NCBI GenBank assembly: GCA_003151815.1
Contig: PLYN01000060.1
Span: 58,180-122,179 of the forward strand
DNA from: Bacteroidota bacterium
Lineage (GTDB): Bacteria; Bacteroidota; Bacteroidia; 2-12-FULL-35-15
Reading direction: 5' to 3'
Length of the DNA: 64,000 nucleotides
Positions 19,679-29,102 of the stretch are shown piece by piece; positions within the stretch are counted from its first letter, which is position 1; the number at the start of each line of letters is the position of its first letter. The translations under genes and the position numbers were made by a program. The notes under the pieces were generated by a model. That model saw nothing but the letters and a program-made list of their open reading frames with translations. It had not been told where the DNA came from and did no database searches.

Positions 19679-19782
19679 AGCTTGTTCCTCCTATTGTTTT
19701 GTTTATACTTTATTTATCTAATAGGGTATATTTTTACTCCCATTTTTTACAGGACTCAAATGTAATACCTGATTTTCAAAAT

Positions 19783-21741
19783 TTAACTATTTATTAATGC
19801 AATTTCGTCATTAATAAGTTTAGCGAAGTCGTCAATTCCAAAACTTCCTAAATCGCCTTCTCCTTGTTTACGAACAGAAACTGTATTTTCAGCCTCTTCT
19901 TTCTCGCCAACAATCAACATATACGGCACTTTCTGGAGTTCCGTATCTCGTATTTTCTTACCTATTTTCTCATTTCTTTCATCAACGAGGCCGCGAATAT
20001 CGTAATTTTTTAGCAATTCTAAAACTTTTTTTGCGTAATCGTTGTATTTTTCACTTATTGGCAGTATAGCAATTTGTTCAGGATTTAACCAGAGAGGAAA
20101 TTTCCCTGCACAATGTTCGATCAAAACAGCAATAAATCTCTCTAAAGAGCCAAAGGGTGCACGGTGAATCATTACGGGCCGATGCTTCTGGTTATCGCTT
20201 CCGGTATATTCCAATTCAAAACGTTCGGGCAAATTATAATCCACCTGAATGGTACCGAGTTGCCATTTACGGCCGATGGCATCTTTTACCATAAAGTCCA
20301 ACTTGGGTCCATAGAAAGCTGCTTCACCTGTTTCAATAACAGTTTTCAGGTTTTTTTCAGCTGCCGATTCAATGATCGCGCTTTCAGCTAACGCCCAGTT
20401 TTCATCAGAACCAATATACTTGGTTTTATTATCAGGATCACGTAGTGATATCTGTGCGGTGAAGTCATGGAAATCCAATGCTTTAAATACATAAAGAACA
20501 AGGTCAATTACTTTGCAAAATTCTTCTTTTACCTGATCCGGACGGCAAAACAAGTGGGCGTCATCTTGTGTGAATCCTCTAACACGTGTTAAACCGTGCA
20601 ATTCACCTGCCTGTTCGTAACGATAAACGGTTCCGAATTCAGCAAAACGGATGGGCAGATCTTTGTATGATCGTGGTGACGTTTTATATATTTCACAATG
20701 ATGAGGACAGTTCATTGGTTTAAGGAAAAACTCTTCGCCTTCATGGGGAGTTTTTATAGGTTGAAAAGAATCTGCTCCATATTTTTCGTAATGCCCTGAA
20801 GTAATATAAAGATTCTTGTTTCCGATATGTGGCGTTACAACAGGTAAATAACCGCCCTTTATTTGCGCCTTCTGCAAAAATTGAATTAAGCGTTCTCGCA
20901 AAGCAGCACCTTTTGGAAGCCATAAAGGTAAACCCATTCCCACCTTTTCGGAAAAAGCAAATAGTTCCAGTTCCTTCCCTAACTTACGATGGTCGCGCTT
21001 TTTAGCTTCTTCTAATAAAATTAAATAATCCGTAAGATCTTTTTGTTTGGTAAAAGTTATTGCATAAATACGGGTAAGCATTTTGTTTTTTTCATCCCCG
21101 CGCCAATATGCACCGGCAACATTCATGAGCTTCGCCGCTTTAATAAATCCTGTTGCAGGAATATGCGGTCCACGACATAAATCGGTAAAGTTTCCTTGTT
21201 TGTAAAACGTGATACTGCCATCAGTTAAACCTTCTAACAGATCCAATTTATACTCATCTTCTTTTTCTTTGAAGTAGGAGATAGCATCAGCTTTTGAAAC
21301 TTCTGTACGTATGAAAGCATTGTTTTGGCGAGCCAATTCAAGCATTTTGTCTTCAATTTTTTTGAAATCTTCTTGAGTAAATGCTTTTCCGCCCAGATCA
21401 ATATCGTAATAAAAACCATTTTCAATAGGAGGCCCGATACCAAATTTTGTTCCCGGATAAAAGGCTTCAATAGCCTCAGCCATAAGGTGCGCAGATGAAT
21501 GCCAAAGTGCAGATTTTCCTTCGGTATCATTCATTGTTAATAATACCAGATTTGCATCTGTATTGATCGAACGTGTTGCATCCCATACTTCAAAGCTCTT
21601 TTCGGGTGAAGAAGAGAGTTTTACTTTTGCTGCTAAAACGTTGCGGGCTAAACCTTCAGAGATAGATTGCGCAATTTGAAGCGCTGTGGTTCCTTTTTCG
21701 TATTGACGAACAGAACCGTCGGGTAAAGTAATATTAATCAT
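19783..21741 (-). CDS. thrS: Threonyl-tRNA synthetase
   Basis: [28 protein letters not shown] (TGS), [36 protein letters not shown], catalytic core. Confidence 0.98.
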   Translation of the reverse strand: MINITLPDGSVRQYEKGTTALQIAQSISEGLARNVLAAKVKLSSSPEKSFEVWDATRSINTDANLVLLTMNDTEGKSALWHSSAHLMAEAIEAFYPGTKFGIGPPIENGFYYDIDLGGKAFTQEDFKKIEDKMLELARQNNAFIRTEVSKADAISYFKEKEDEYKLDLLEGLTDGSITFYKQGNFTDLCRGPHIPATGFIKAAKLMNVAGAYWRGDEKNKMLTRIYAITFTKQKDLTDYLILLEEAKKRDHRKLGKELELFAFSEKVGMGLPLWLPKGAALRERLIQFLQKAQIKGGYLPVVTPHIGNKNLYITSGHYEKYGADSFQPIKTPHEGEEFFLKPMNCPHHCEIYKTSPRSYKDLPIRFAEFGTVYRYEQAGELHGLTRVRGFTQDDAHLFCRPDQVKEEFCKVIDLVLYVFKALDFHDFTAQISLRDPDNKTKYIGSDENWALAESAIIESAAEKNLKTVIETGEAAFYGPKLDFMVKDAIGRKWQLGTIQVDYNLPERFELEYTGSDNQKHRPVMIHRAPFGSLERFIAVLIEHCAGKFPLWLNPEQIAILPISEKYNDYAKKVLELLKNYDIRGLVDERNEKIGKKIRDTELQKVPYMLIVGEKEEAENTVSVRKQGEGDLGSFGIDDFAKLINDEIALINS

Positions 21742-21760
21742 AATTTATTTTTTAAGCCAA

Positions 21761-21780
21761 ACACCCATACAAAAGGGTGT
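21761..21780 (-). promoter_or_regulatory. Leader hairpin upstream of thrS, possible operator
   Basis: Minus strand ACACCC-TTTTGTAT-GGGTGT, ending about 19 nt before the ATG. Confidence 0.35.
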
Positions 21781-21867
21781 AGCAAATTTAAGGCGCAAAG
21801 ATAGGTTTATTGATGGAACTCGTGCCATGAATATTCTTTAATGTTAAAAGTTTTAAATTTTAACAAA

Positions 21868-23136
21868 TTATGGATTTAAATGAACTAGCTTTTTGTTAAT
21901 AACTCCAATTATCCTTCCTTTAAATTTTGTTCCGATAAATGGAGTGTTGGATGATTTTGACTGGATATTTTTTTTCTCGAAAGTCCATGTAGCTTCAGGG
22001 TCAAACAAAGTGATATTGGCCGGTTCGCTTTCAGCAATTTTTGGTTGTTGGATGTTTAAAATTTTTCGTGGCTTTGTTGTTAATGTTTCAATAATTGTTT
22101 CCAGACTTATATTTCCTTTGTTGCTGTTAATGAGTCCAAAACAAGTTTCTAAGCCGATCATACCATTTAAAGCATAATCAAATTCTACATTTTTAGATTC
22201 AATATCTTGCGGGCGATGGTCGCTGGTGATGGCATCTATTGTTCCATCAGCAATTCCTTTCAGTAATGCTGCAATATCAGATTTGGTGCGTAAGGGAGGA
22301 TTTAATTTGTAATTGCTATCAAAGTCCATCAAAACGGAGTCGTCTAGAGCAATGTTATAGGCATTTATTGATGCCGTAACTTTTAATCCATTTGCTTTTG
22401 CTTGTTTAATAAGACCTACCGATTTTTGTGTAGATATGTTTGCAAGATGGATAGGAGCATTGGTATATTCTGCTAAATAGATGTTTCGGGCAACCATTAA
22501 TTCTTCAGCAAGAGCAGGGATTCCTTTTAAACCCAGTTGTGTAGAAGTTATACCTTCATTCATTTTCCCATCCTGGGAGATGGATTTTTCATCGCAATGT
22601 GTGATAATCAAACTGCCAAAATTTTGTGCATATAATAAGGCGCGCATCAATAATCCGGCATCGTTGATTGATTTTTTATCATCTGAAAAAGCGATGGCCC
22701 CGGCTTGTTGCATGTCAAACATTTCCGAAAGGTCATTTCCTTCTTGCCTATAAGATATAGCGCCAATCGGGTAAACATCAACAATGGAATTAGCTGTTTT
22801 GTTTTTAATATATTGTACATCGCCCTTCGAATGGATAGGAGGGTTGGTTGATGAAACCACAGCAACACCTGAAAATCCGCCGGCAATTGCCGATTTTATA
22901 CCGCTGTTCAAATCTTCCTTATGCTCAAACCCGGGATCGCAAAAACTGACCTGCATATCCAGCCAGCCAGAAGAAAGATGAAGGTTTTTCCCCTCGATCA
23001 CTTTAACATTTTTGTTAGGTGTTATTTTTGATTTAATGGATTTAATGATTCCATTTTCAATTAACACATCCATAACTTTGCCATTATATGGCGAATCAGG
23101 ATTGATGATGTGAGCCGATTTGATGAGTATATTCAT
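21868..23136 (-). CDS. pyrC: Dihydroorotase
   Basis: LHLSSGWLDMQVSFCDPGFEHKEDLNSGIKSAIAGGFSGVAVVSSTNPP; AITSDHRPQDIESK. Confidence 0.9.
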   Translation of the reverse strand: MNILIKSAHIINPDSPYNGKVMDVLIENGIIKSIKSKITPNKNVKVIEGKNLHLSSGWLDMQVSFCDPGFEHKEDLNSGIKSAIAGGFSGVAVVSSTNPPIHSKGDVQYIKNKTANSIVDVYPIGAISYRQEGNDLSEMFDMQQAGAIAFSDDKKSINDAGLLMRALLYAQNFGSLIITHCDEKSISQDGKMNEGITSTQLGLKGIPALAEELMVARNIYLAEYTNAPIHLANISTQKSVGLIKQAKANGLKVTASINAYNIALDDSVLMDFDSNYKLNPPLRTKSDIAALLKGIADGTIDAITSDHRPQDIESKNVEFDYALNGMIGLETCFGLINSNKGNISLETIIETLTTKPRKILNIQQPKIAESEPANITLFDPEATWTFEKKNIQSKSSNTPFIGTKFKGRIIGVINKKLVHLNP

Positions 23137-23149
23137 GTTTATCTATTTT

Positions 23150-25294
23150 TTATCCTTTCATAAAACGGATTAATAAAACTTCGGCAGCTAAAAAAAATAG
23201 CACTAAAATAATGCAATATTTCCAGAGTTTTTTACCTTGTTCAACTTCAGATATATATTCTTTTAAATTTTTATTATCTATTTTTAATACACTGATATTG
23301 TTTAAGTTATTAATTGCTAATTGTTCTTTTAATTCATCTGATTTAAGGCAGGTCAAATTTGATTCTTTGCGGTTGAAGTTAAATGCAAAACCTGAAAGTA
23401 AATCTTTACCTTCAACTAAATTATAATTACCTGCATCAGTAATTTGATTATGCAAAATGATCTCTGTTTTTGAGTCCACCATTTTATGTTCGGGAATAAT
23501 ATCAAAATTAGTATTTAAACTTCTAATGTGATATATATTTTCTCCTTTTAAAAGAGAGTTTAATTCGATGTTTTCATCGTTGCCTATGGTGTAAAATAAT
23601 GGTTGTGTATTTTGACTGTATATTGCAATTTTATAGAGCGTAGGAACAAAGATAGCATGTTTTGTAAAGTTGCTAAAGTCTGTTTGTAATGGAACGGATG
23701 AAAGATATAATTTTCCTTTCCCCACATCATATTTGCTTAAAAAGACATCTCCGTTTTGTAGTTTGAGTAAATACTCCTCATTGCTCCTTGTCGTTTTTGA
23801 ACGAATATAATGCTTGTTTACAATGGGTAAATTAAGATTGGAAGCACCAAATGTCTTTTTATCAAATACATCTTTATAAATTACATTGTCAAGATTTATT
23901 TTATCGACTTTGGTGTTCAGAGTGTCCAATTGCTCATAATAATTTGTTTTTACAGATACTAAAAAATCTTTGTAAGAATTTAAATCAGCTTTTTCATTAG
24001 GAAAGATCAATAAACTCCCTCCATTACTCATAAATCGTTTTAGCTCTTGCGCTAAGCCGGATGAAATTGTTTTTAATTCATTTAAAATAATCAATTTATC
24101 GTCGGATAGAGTAGAGTAATCGAGATTGTTTTCTTTTGCATTTTTAAAGATGAACAATGAATCTTCACCAAAAAGTTTATTCAAATAAGGGCTTTCAAAT
24201 GTTTTAACACTTGGATCGGAAGCGTTGATACAGAGTATAGGAATATTTTTTGCGACTTCAAAACTGAAATAGAATTTATCATCAAACGTAATGGGGAAAT
24301 CGTTTAACTCAACGCGACAATGCATTAAATTTTTAAATTGCGAATTGCGAATTTTTGATTGCGGATTGGAATCCGAAATAATATCCTTTTCTTTACTAGA
24401 AAATGAAAATACTACTTCAGTGTCCGATTCTTTAGCAATATTAAAACTTCCCGGTGTTTTTTGAACTTCATTGATGAATAATTTAATGGGATTATTTTCA
24501 AGATCTTTATTGGATAAATTTTTAATGCGTACATGTAATTTTTCTATTTGATTAAATTGACGAACAGGTGTTTCGAACCAACAAGTATCAATGTATATAT
24601 TGCTTCTTTCGGCTGCTGTCAGCTGTATTAAATTAAAAATAACACTTGTGTCATTCTTGAATTTATCAATATTGAAATTGCTTTTTTGAAAATCGGAAAT
24701 AATGAATGAGAGTTTGTTTTTACCGGTTTGATTTTCTTTTAAACTTTCTGATTGCTGAAGCAGATCTATTTGTCGGGAAGTAATTTCAGAAAAACTTCGT
24801 GTTGCAGGGCTGATTTTTATCTCATCTAAAAGGGTTGTAAACTCTTCTTTATTTACAAGGCGTTGGTGTCGTCCTTCAAAATCGTTTGTTAATATTTGAA
24901 AACGATCCGTAGGTTTAAAAGAAGAGATAATTTCAAGAGCTCGTTTCTTAGCTTCATCTAGCAAAGTTCCATTTTTATTGATAGCCTCCATACTAAAAGA
25001 ATTATCAATAAATATGCTGATGACCTTATCGCCAACCTGTACCTTGCTGTTTTCAATTGGAATAAATGGTTGGGCGAATGCAAAAACGATAAAGGCAATT
25101 GCCAATATTCGCGCAGCTAAAACTAATAAATGTTTTAGTTTTGATTTGGCTTGAGTTTCCTCTTTTACCTCTTTAAGAAAGCGAACATTGCTAAAATAAA
25201 TAGTTGTGAACTTTCTGAAATTAAACAGATGAATAATGATAGGAATGGCGATTGCCGAAAGTGCAAAAAGAAATGAAGGGTATAAGAAACTCAT
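23150..25294 (-). CDS. BatA N-terminal domain / vWA-like membrane protein
   Basis: MSFLYPSFLFALSAIAIPIIIHLFNFRKFTTIYFSNVRFLKEVKEETQAKSKLKHLLVLAARILAIAFIVFAFAQPFIP; VISIFIDNSFSM; start moved to internal M at 25294. Confidence 0.85.
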   Translation of the reverse strand: MSFLYPSFLFALSAIAIPIIIHLFNFRKFTTIYFSNVRFLKEVKEETQAKSKLKHLLVLAARILAIAFIVFAFAQPFIPIENSKVQVGDKVISIFIDNSFSMEAINKNGTLLDEAKKRALEIISSFKPTDRFQILTNDFEGRHQRLVNKEEFTTLLDEIKISPATRSFSEITSRQIDLLQQSESLKENQTGKNKLSFIISDFQKSNFNIDKFKNDTSVIFNLIQLTAAERSNIYIDTCWFETPVRQFNQIEKLHVRIKNLSNKDLENNPIKLFINEVQKTPGSFNIAKESDTEVVFSFSSKEKDIISDSNPQSKIRNSQFKNLMHCRVELNDFPITFDDKFYFSFEVAKNIPILCINASDPSVKTFESPYLNKLFGEDSLFIFKNAKENNLDYSTLSDDKLIILNELKTISSGLAQELKRFMSNGGSLLIFPNEKADLNSYKDFLVSVKTNYYEQLDTLNTKVDKINLDNVIYKDVFDKKTFGASNLNLPIVNKHYIRSKTTRSNEEYLLKLQNGDVFLSKYDVGKGKLYLSSVPLQTDFSNFTKHAIFVPTLYKIAIYSQNTQPLFYTIGNDENIELNSLLKGENIYHIRSLNTNFDIIPEHKMVDSKTEIILHNQITDAGNYNLVEGKDLLSGFAFNFNRKESNLTCLKSDELKEQLAINNLNNISVLKIDNKNLKEYISEVEQGKKLWKYCIILVLFFLAAEVLLIRFMKG

Positions 25295-25388
25295 CAAAGC
25301 CCAAAGATAATATATTTTGGATTCATCTTGCCATTTTGTTTTAATTAAAATAAACCACCCGTAAGCAGTTATAATGCTAAAAATCAAA

Positions 25389-25419
25389 TTGCAAAATGTG
25401 TTTTATTATTGTAATTTTG
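25389..25419 (+). promoter_or_regulatory. Candidate Bacteroidota-type promoter (TTG-N20-TAATTTTG)
   Basis: TTG at 25389-25391, TAATTTTG at 25412-25419, 44 bp upstream of the CDS at 25463; fits the -33 TTTG / -7 TAnnTTTG pattern. Confidence 0.45.
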
Positions 25420-25462
25420 TAGCTCGGAAACTATACTGCTTACGAGTTTCTCAAATAATCGA

Positions 25463-27091
25463 ATGATGAAGTATTTCATTAAAAAATCCATATTTTTTTT
25501 TATCTTTTGTTTAACTGTATTTAATGTTAGTGCCCTATCAGTTGGAGGCAGTACATCGGGTGGTAAAATTTATTGCGACACAAGCAATTCAGGATTTTTG
25601 TCGCTTACAGGTTTTAATGGGACTGCTTTATACTGGCAATCCTCAACTGATAGCATTGTTTGGATGAATACCACTAATACAATTCCTCAACAAAGTTATT
25701 ACCATCTTAAACAAACTACCTGGTACAGGGCAATTGTTCAGGATGGAGTGTTTCCTCCGGATACATCTACCGTTTCCCTGCTTACCATTTATCCATCTTC
25801 TGTGGGAGGAACTGTTAGTGGAGGAGGCGTGTTTTGCGGAGGGTCCGGCGCCGGAACACTTAATTTAACAGGTAATACCGGCAATGTTCTTAATTGGCAA
25901 TATTCAACAAACAATGGTGGCTCATGGACTTCGGCAGCTAACACAACAACTGTTTTGAACTATACAAATATTACTCAAAATACACTTTATGAAGCGGTAG
26001 TTCAAAGTAATCCTGCTTGTCCGACTGATACATCTTCGAAGGCATCTTTTGTTTTTTCACCAAGTATCGCAGGAACTGTAAGTGGCGGTGGAACATTTTG
26101 TTTAGGATCGGGAGCTGGAACATTAAATTTAACAGGTAATACCGGTACTATTCTTAATTGGCAATATTCTACAAATGGTGGTACTTCATGGACAACTGTT
26201 ATTAATTCAACCACTCAGTTAAATTACACCAACATTACTCAAAATACACTTTATGAAGCAGTAGTACAACTTGGTTCTTGTAAGGCTGATACATCATCAC
26301 GAGCCTCATTTATTTTTAATCCAACTGTTGCTGGAACTTTATCAGGTAGTAATACTGTATGTTATGGAGTCAATAATGGAAGCCTTCATTTAAACAATAA
26401 TGTTGGAGGTGTTTCAGGATGGATTTTTTCAACTAATAATGGTGTAATCTGGACTTCCGTTTTAAATACAACAACTAATTTTTTCTACACCAATTTAACT
26501 CAAACTACTTGGTATGAAGCCATAGTGAAAAATGGCTCTTGTAAAAGTGATACTTGTAATCACGTATCAATAACCGTTTTGCCTTTACCGATTGTAAACG
26601 CAGGAAAAGATACTGTTATTTACCAGGGAGAATCAGCAAAATTAAATGGATCAGGTGTAGGAACTCCTATATGGGCGCCTGTTACAGGATTGGATAGTAC
26701 AAACATATTTAAGCCCGTTGCTTCACCAAACAATTCAATAATATACATACTCACTGTAACAGATGCCAACTCCTGCAAGAATGCGGACAGCGTTAGGATT
26801 ACTGTAAATGTTAAGCAATTCAGTGGTATCGTATCCAATTTGTTTACACCCAATGGCGATGGAATTAATGATAACTGGTACATACAGGATATTCAAAGTT
26901 ATACTGATAATGAGGTTTTTGTTTATAACATTTATGGAAATCTGGTTTATACAAAAAAAGGCTATACCAACGATTGGCAGGGGACATACAATGGTGCAGC
27001 ATTGCCGGATGGCACGTATTATTATGTACTTCGATTTGATAGTTCAGATAAAATATTTAAAGGAAGTTTGGATATTTTTAAAAACCAATAA
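25463..27091 (+). CDS. Secreted repeat protein with gliding motility-associated C-terminal (T9SS type B) domain
   Basis: Signal peptide; four Ig-like repeats (GGGTFCLGSGAGTLNLTGNTG..LNWQYSTNGG); C-term FTPNGDGINDNWYIQDIQSYTDNEVFVYNIYGNLVYTKKGYTNDWQGTYNGAALPDGTYYYVLRF. Confidence 0.92.
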   Translation: MMKYFIKKSIFFFIFCLTVFNVSALSVGGSTSGGKIYCDTSNSGFLSLTGFNGTALYWQSSTDSIVWMNTTNTIPQQSYYHLKQTTWYRAIVQDGVFPPDTSTVSLLTIYPSSVGGTVSGGGVFCGGSGAGTLNLTGNTGNVLNWQYSTNNGGSWTSAANTTTVLNYTNITQNTLYEAVVQSNPACPTDTSSKASFVFSPSIAGTVSGGGTFCLGSGAGTLNLTGNTGTILNWQYSTNGGTSWTTVINSTTQLNYTNITQNTLYEAVVQLGSCKADTSSRASFIFNPTVAGTLSGSNTVCYGVNNGSLHLNNNVGGVSGWIFSTNNGVIWTSVLNTTTNFFYTNLTQTTWYEAIVKNGSCKSDTCNHVSITVLPLPIVNAGKDTVIYQGESAKLNGSGVGTPIWAPVTGLDSTNIFKPVASPNNSIIYILTVTDANSCKNADSVRITVNVKQFSGIVSNLFTPNGDGINDNWYIQDIQSYTDNEVFVYNIYGNLVYTKKGYTNDWQGTYNGAALPDGTYYYVLRFDSSDKIFKGSLDIFKNQ

Positions 27092-27159
27092 TTAACGGAG
27101 ATTGATGAATTACGATTGATGATTGACGAATTTTCATAACCGTAAATATTAAAAGGATA

Positions 27160-28641
27160 ATGAGAAAAACAGTTACTATAATGTTTATTGTTTTGTTTAC
27201 TGTTATCGCAAATGCCCAACAAATTGGAGCATTTAGCCATACTTTTTACAAACCGATGATCGTTAACCCTGCCTATACCGGGTCGAGTGGTTATGGAAAT
27301 GCAATGCTCATCAGTAGGCAGCAATGGACTGGTTTTAAAGGTTCTCCACAATTAAACCTGTTTATGCTGGATGGGAATTTAAAGAATAAAAATATTGGTT
27401 TAGGCATTGGTTTATTAAGTGATAAAAGAGGAATCAGCAATAGGGTGGGAGGTGATATTTATTATTCATACAGGCTTAAAATAAATAATGATATTCATGT
27501 TTTGTTTGGTGTTTCTATCGGTTTGATCAATCAATCGTTTGATTTTTCTAAAGTAGTTGTTGAAACCAATACCGATCCAACTTTATTTACAAATCCGCAG
27601 CATAAAATAACGTTCGATGGAAATGCGGGTTTTGCTTTTGTATGGAAAACACTTGAGTTTGGGGCTTCTGTTCCTCAAATTGCAGGAAACAAATTAAAAT
27701 TTAAAGCTGATTCTACGGCTGGTGCAAGTTATACGCAAGATCGTAATTATATTGGTTATTTAAAATATAGATTTTATTTGGAAAAAGAAAAAGGTATTTC
27801 AATCGTTCCTCAAACCATTGTCCGTATTGTACCCAACACACCATTCCAATTTGATGGGATCATTAATTTTGATTACAATGATAAATTTTGGCTTGGCGCC
27901 ACTTACAAAAGTAATTATGCAGTAGCTGCAAATATTGGCTTTCGTATTCAACAACATTTCTATGTTGGTTATTCTTACGATTTTATTATTGGGAATATTG
28001 GCAAATATTCAGGAATGAGTCATGAAATAATGTTGAACTTTAAATTTGGAAATAATAAAAAAGAGGAGCCTAAGCCGCTTGTTGAAAAGGAGTCTGAGCC
28101 TTTACCTGAGCCTGAAAATAAAGTAGTGGAAAATGTTCCTGCTGAATCAAAAACATTACCGGATCTTAATACGTTGATTTTATTAAATCTAATAAAAGAA
28201 ATTGAAAATCTGTTGGATAATCCAAATGCTACTTCCATCCAGATATTAGATCTTAAAAACAGGATATCTGCATTTAGCAATTCTGAATTTGCTGATGCTG
28301 CAATGAAAGATAAGGTAAATCAATATACTTCAAAACTAAAACTTCCAACAGAATTAACACCAGACATTGTAGTAAAAGGTAGCATCGTATTGGAGGGTAG
28401 CGTTTCTCCGGCAAATTATTCGTCTGTAACAATAACTGTTGTTGATAAAAAAAACGAGGAAACCATCGGGACATATTCGCCCAATTCAAAAACCGGGAAA
28501 TTCCTGCTTATACTCAGGCCGGATGAAAAATATCAGATAACTGTAGAGAATGATGATTATCAAATTCACACAGAAGATTTATCCTACCCGGGAAGTGCTG
28601 AGAACAAAGAAATAATTAAAGAGTTCAGACTAAAAAAATAG
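27160..28641 (+). CDS. Type IX secretion system PorP/SprF family membrane protein with extra C-terminal stalk and beta-sandwich-like domain
   Basis: FSHTFYKPMIVNPAYTGSSGYGNAMLISRQQWTGFKGSPQLNLFMLDG (PorP/SprF); after ~300 aa a P/E-rich linker then VVKGSIVLEGSVSPANYSSVTITVVDKKNEETIGTYSPNSKTGKFLLILRPDEKYQITVE. Confidence 0.9.
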   Translation: MRKTVTIMFIVLFTVIANAQQIGAFSHTFYKPMIVNPAYTGSSGYGNAMLISRQQWTGFKGSPQLNLFMLDGNLKNKNIGLGIGLLSDKRGISNRVGGDIYYSYRLKINNDIHVLFGVSIGLINQSFDFSKVVVETNTDPTLFTNPQHKITFDGNAGFAFVWKTLEFGASVPQIAGNKLKFKADSTAGASYTQDRNYIGYLKYRFYLEKEKGISIVPQTIVRIVPNTPFQFDGIINFDYNDKFWLGATYKSNYAVAANIGFRIQQHFYVGYSYDFIIGNIGKYSGMSHEIMLNFKFGNNKKEEPKPLVEKESEPLPEPENKVVENVPAESKTLPDLNTLILLNLIKEIENLLDNPNATSIQILDLKNRISAFSNSEFADAAMKDKVNQYTSKLKLPTELTPDIVVKGSIVLEGSVSPANYSSVTITVVDKKNEETIGTYSPNSKTGKFLLILRPDEKYQITVENDDYQIHTEDLSYPGSAENKEIIKEFRLKK

Positions 28642-28660
28642 GAACCCGGATAGATTTAAT

Positions 28661-28912
28661 CAATCACTTCTCTTACACAATAAGTCACCTTATTCATCGG
28701 TCAGGTTACACATCTCACAGAGGATGTTACCTTAGTAACCGGGTCTGTCACCTGATTCATTGAGCAGGTTACCTTAGTGATCGGGTCTGTCACTTTATTC
28801 ATTGAACGAGTTACTTTAGTGATCGAGTACATTACCTGATTCATTGAGCAGGTTACCTTAGTGACCGAGTCTGTCACCTGATTCATTGAACAGGTTATAT
28901 CTCTTAAAGAGC
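28661..28912. repeat. 21-bp tandem repeat array, 12 units, 42-bp higher-order period
   Basis: Alternating units ctgtcacctgattcattgagc and aggttaccttagtgatcgggt in exact 21-bp register. Confidence 0.92.
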
Positions 28913-29102
28913 AGATCAATTAATGTTCCCATGATATTGCCTCACCCTTTCTTCAAAGATGTTTCGCAATGAACATTATTGGCTGTCATTTATTTGTTAA
29001 TTTTATAGTAAATGCACTAACAAATAAGTAACTTCACCCCCCTATTCAACGTAAAAAAACGCACGTTGCATTTTTAATATTGTTTATAAAATATAGAGGG
29101 AT

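Noticed and set aside
28701-28919. 72-aa minus-strand ORF (MICSLRDITCSMNQVTDSVTKVT...)
   Set aside because: Entirely made of the 21-bp tandem array; open only because the unit is a multiple of three. Reported as a repeat, not a gene.
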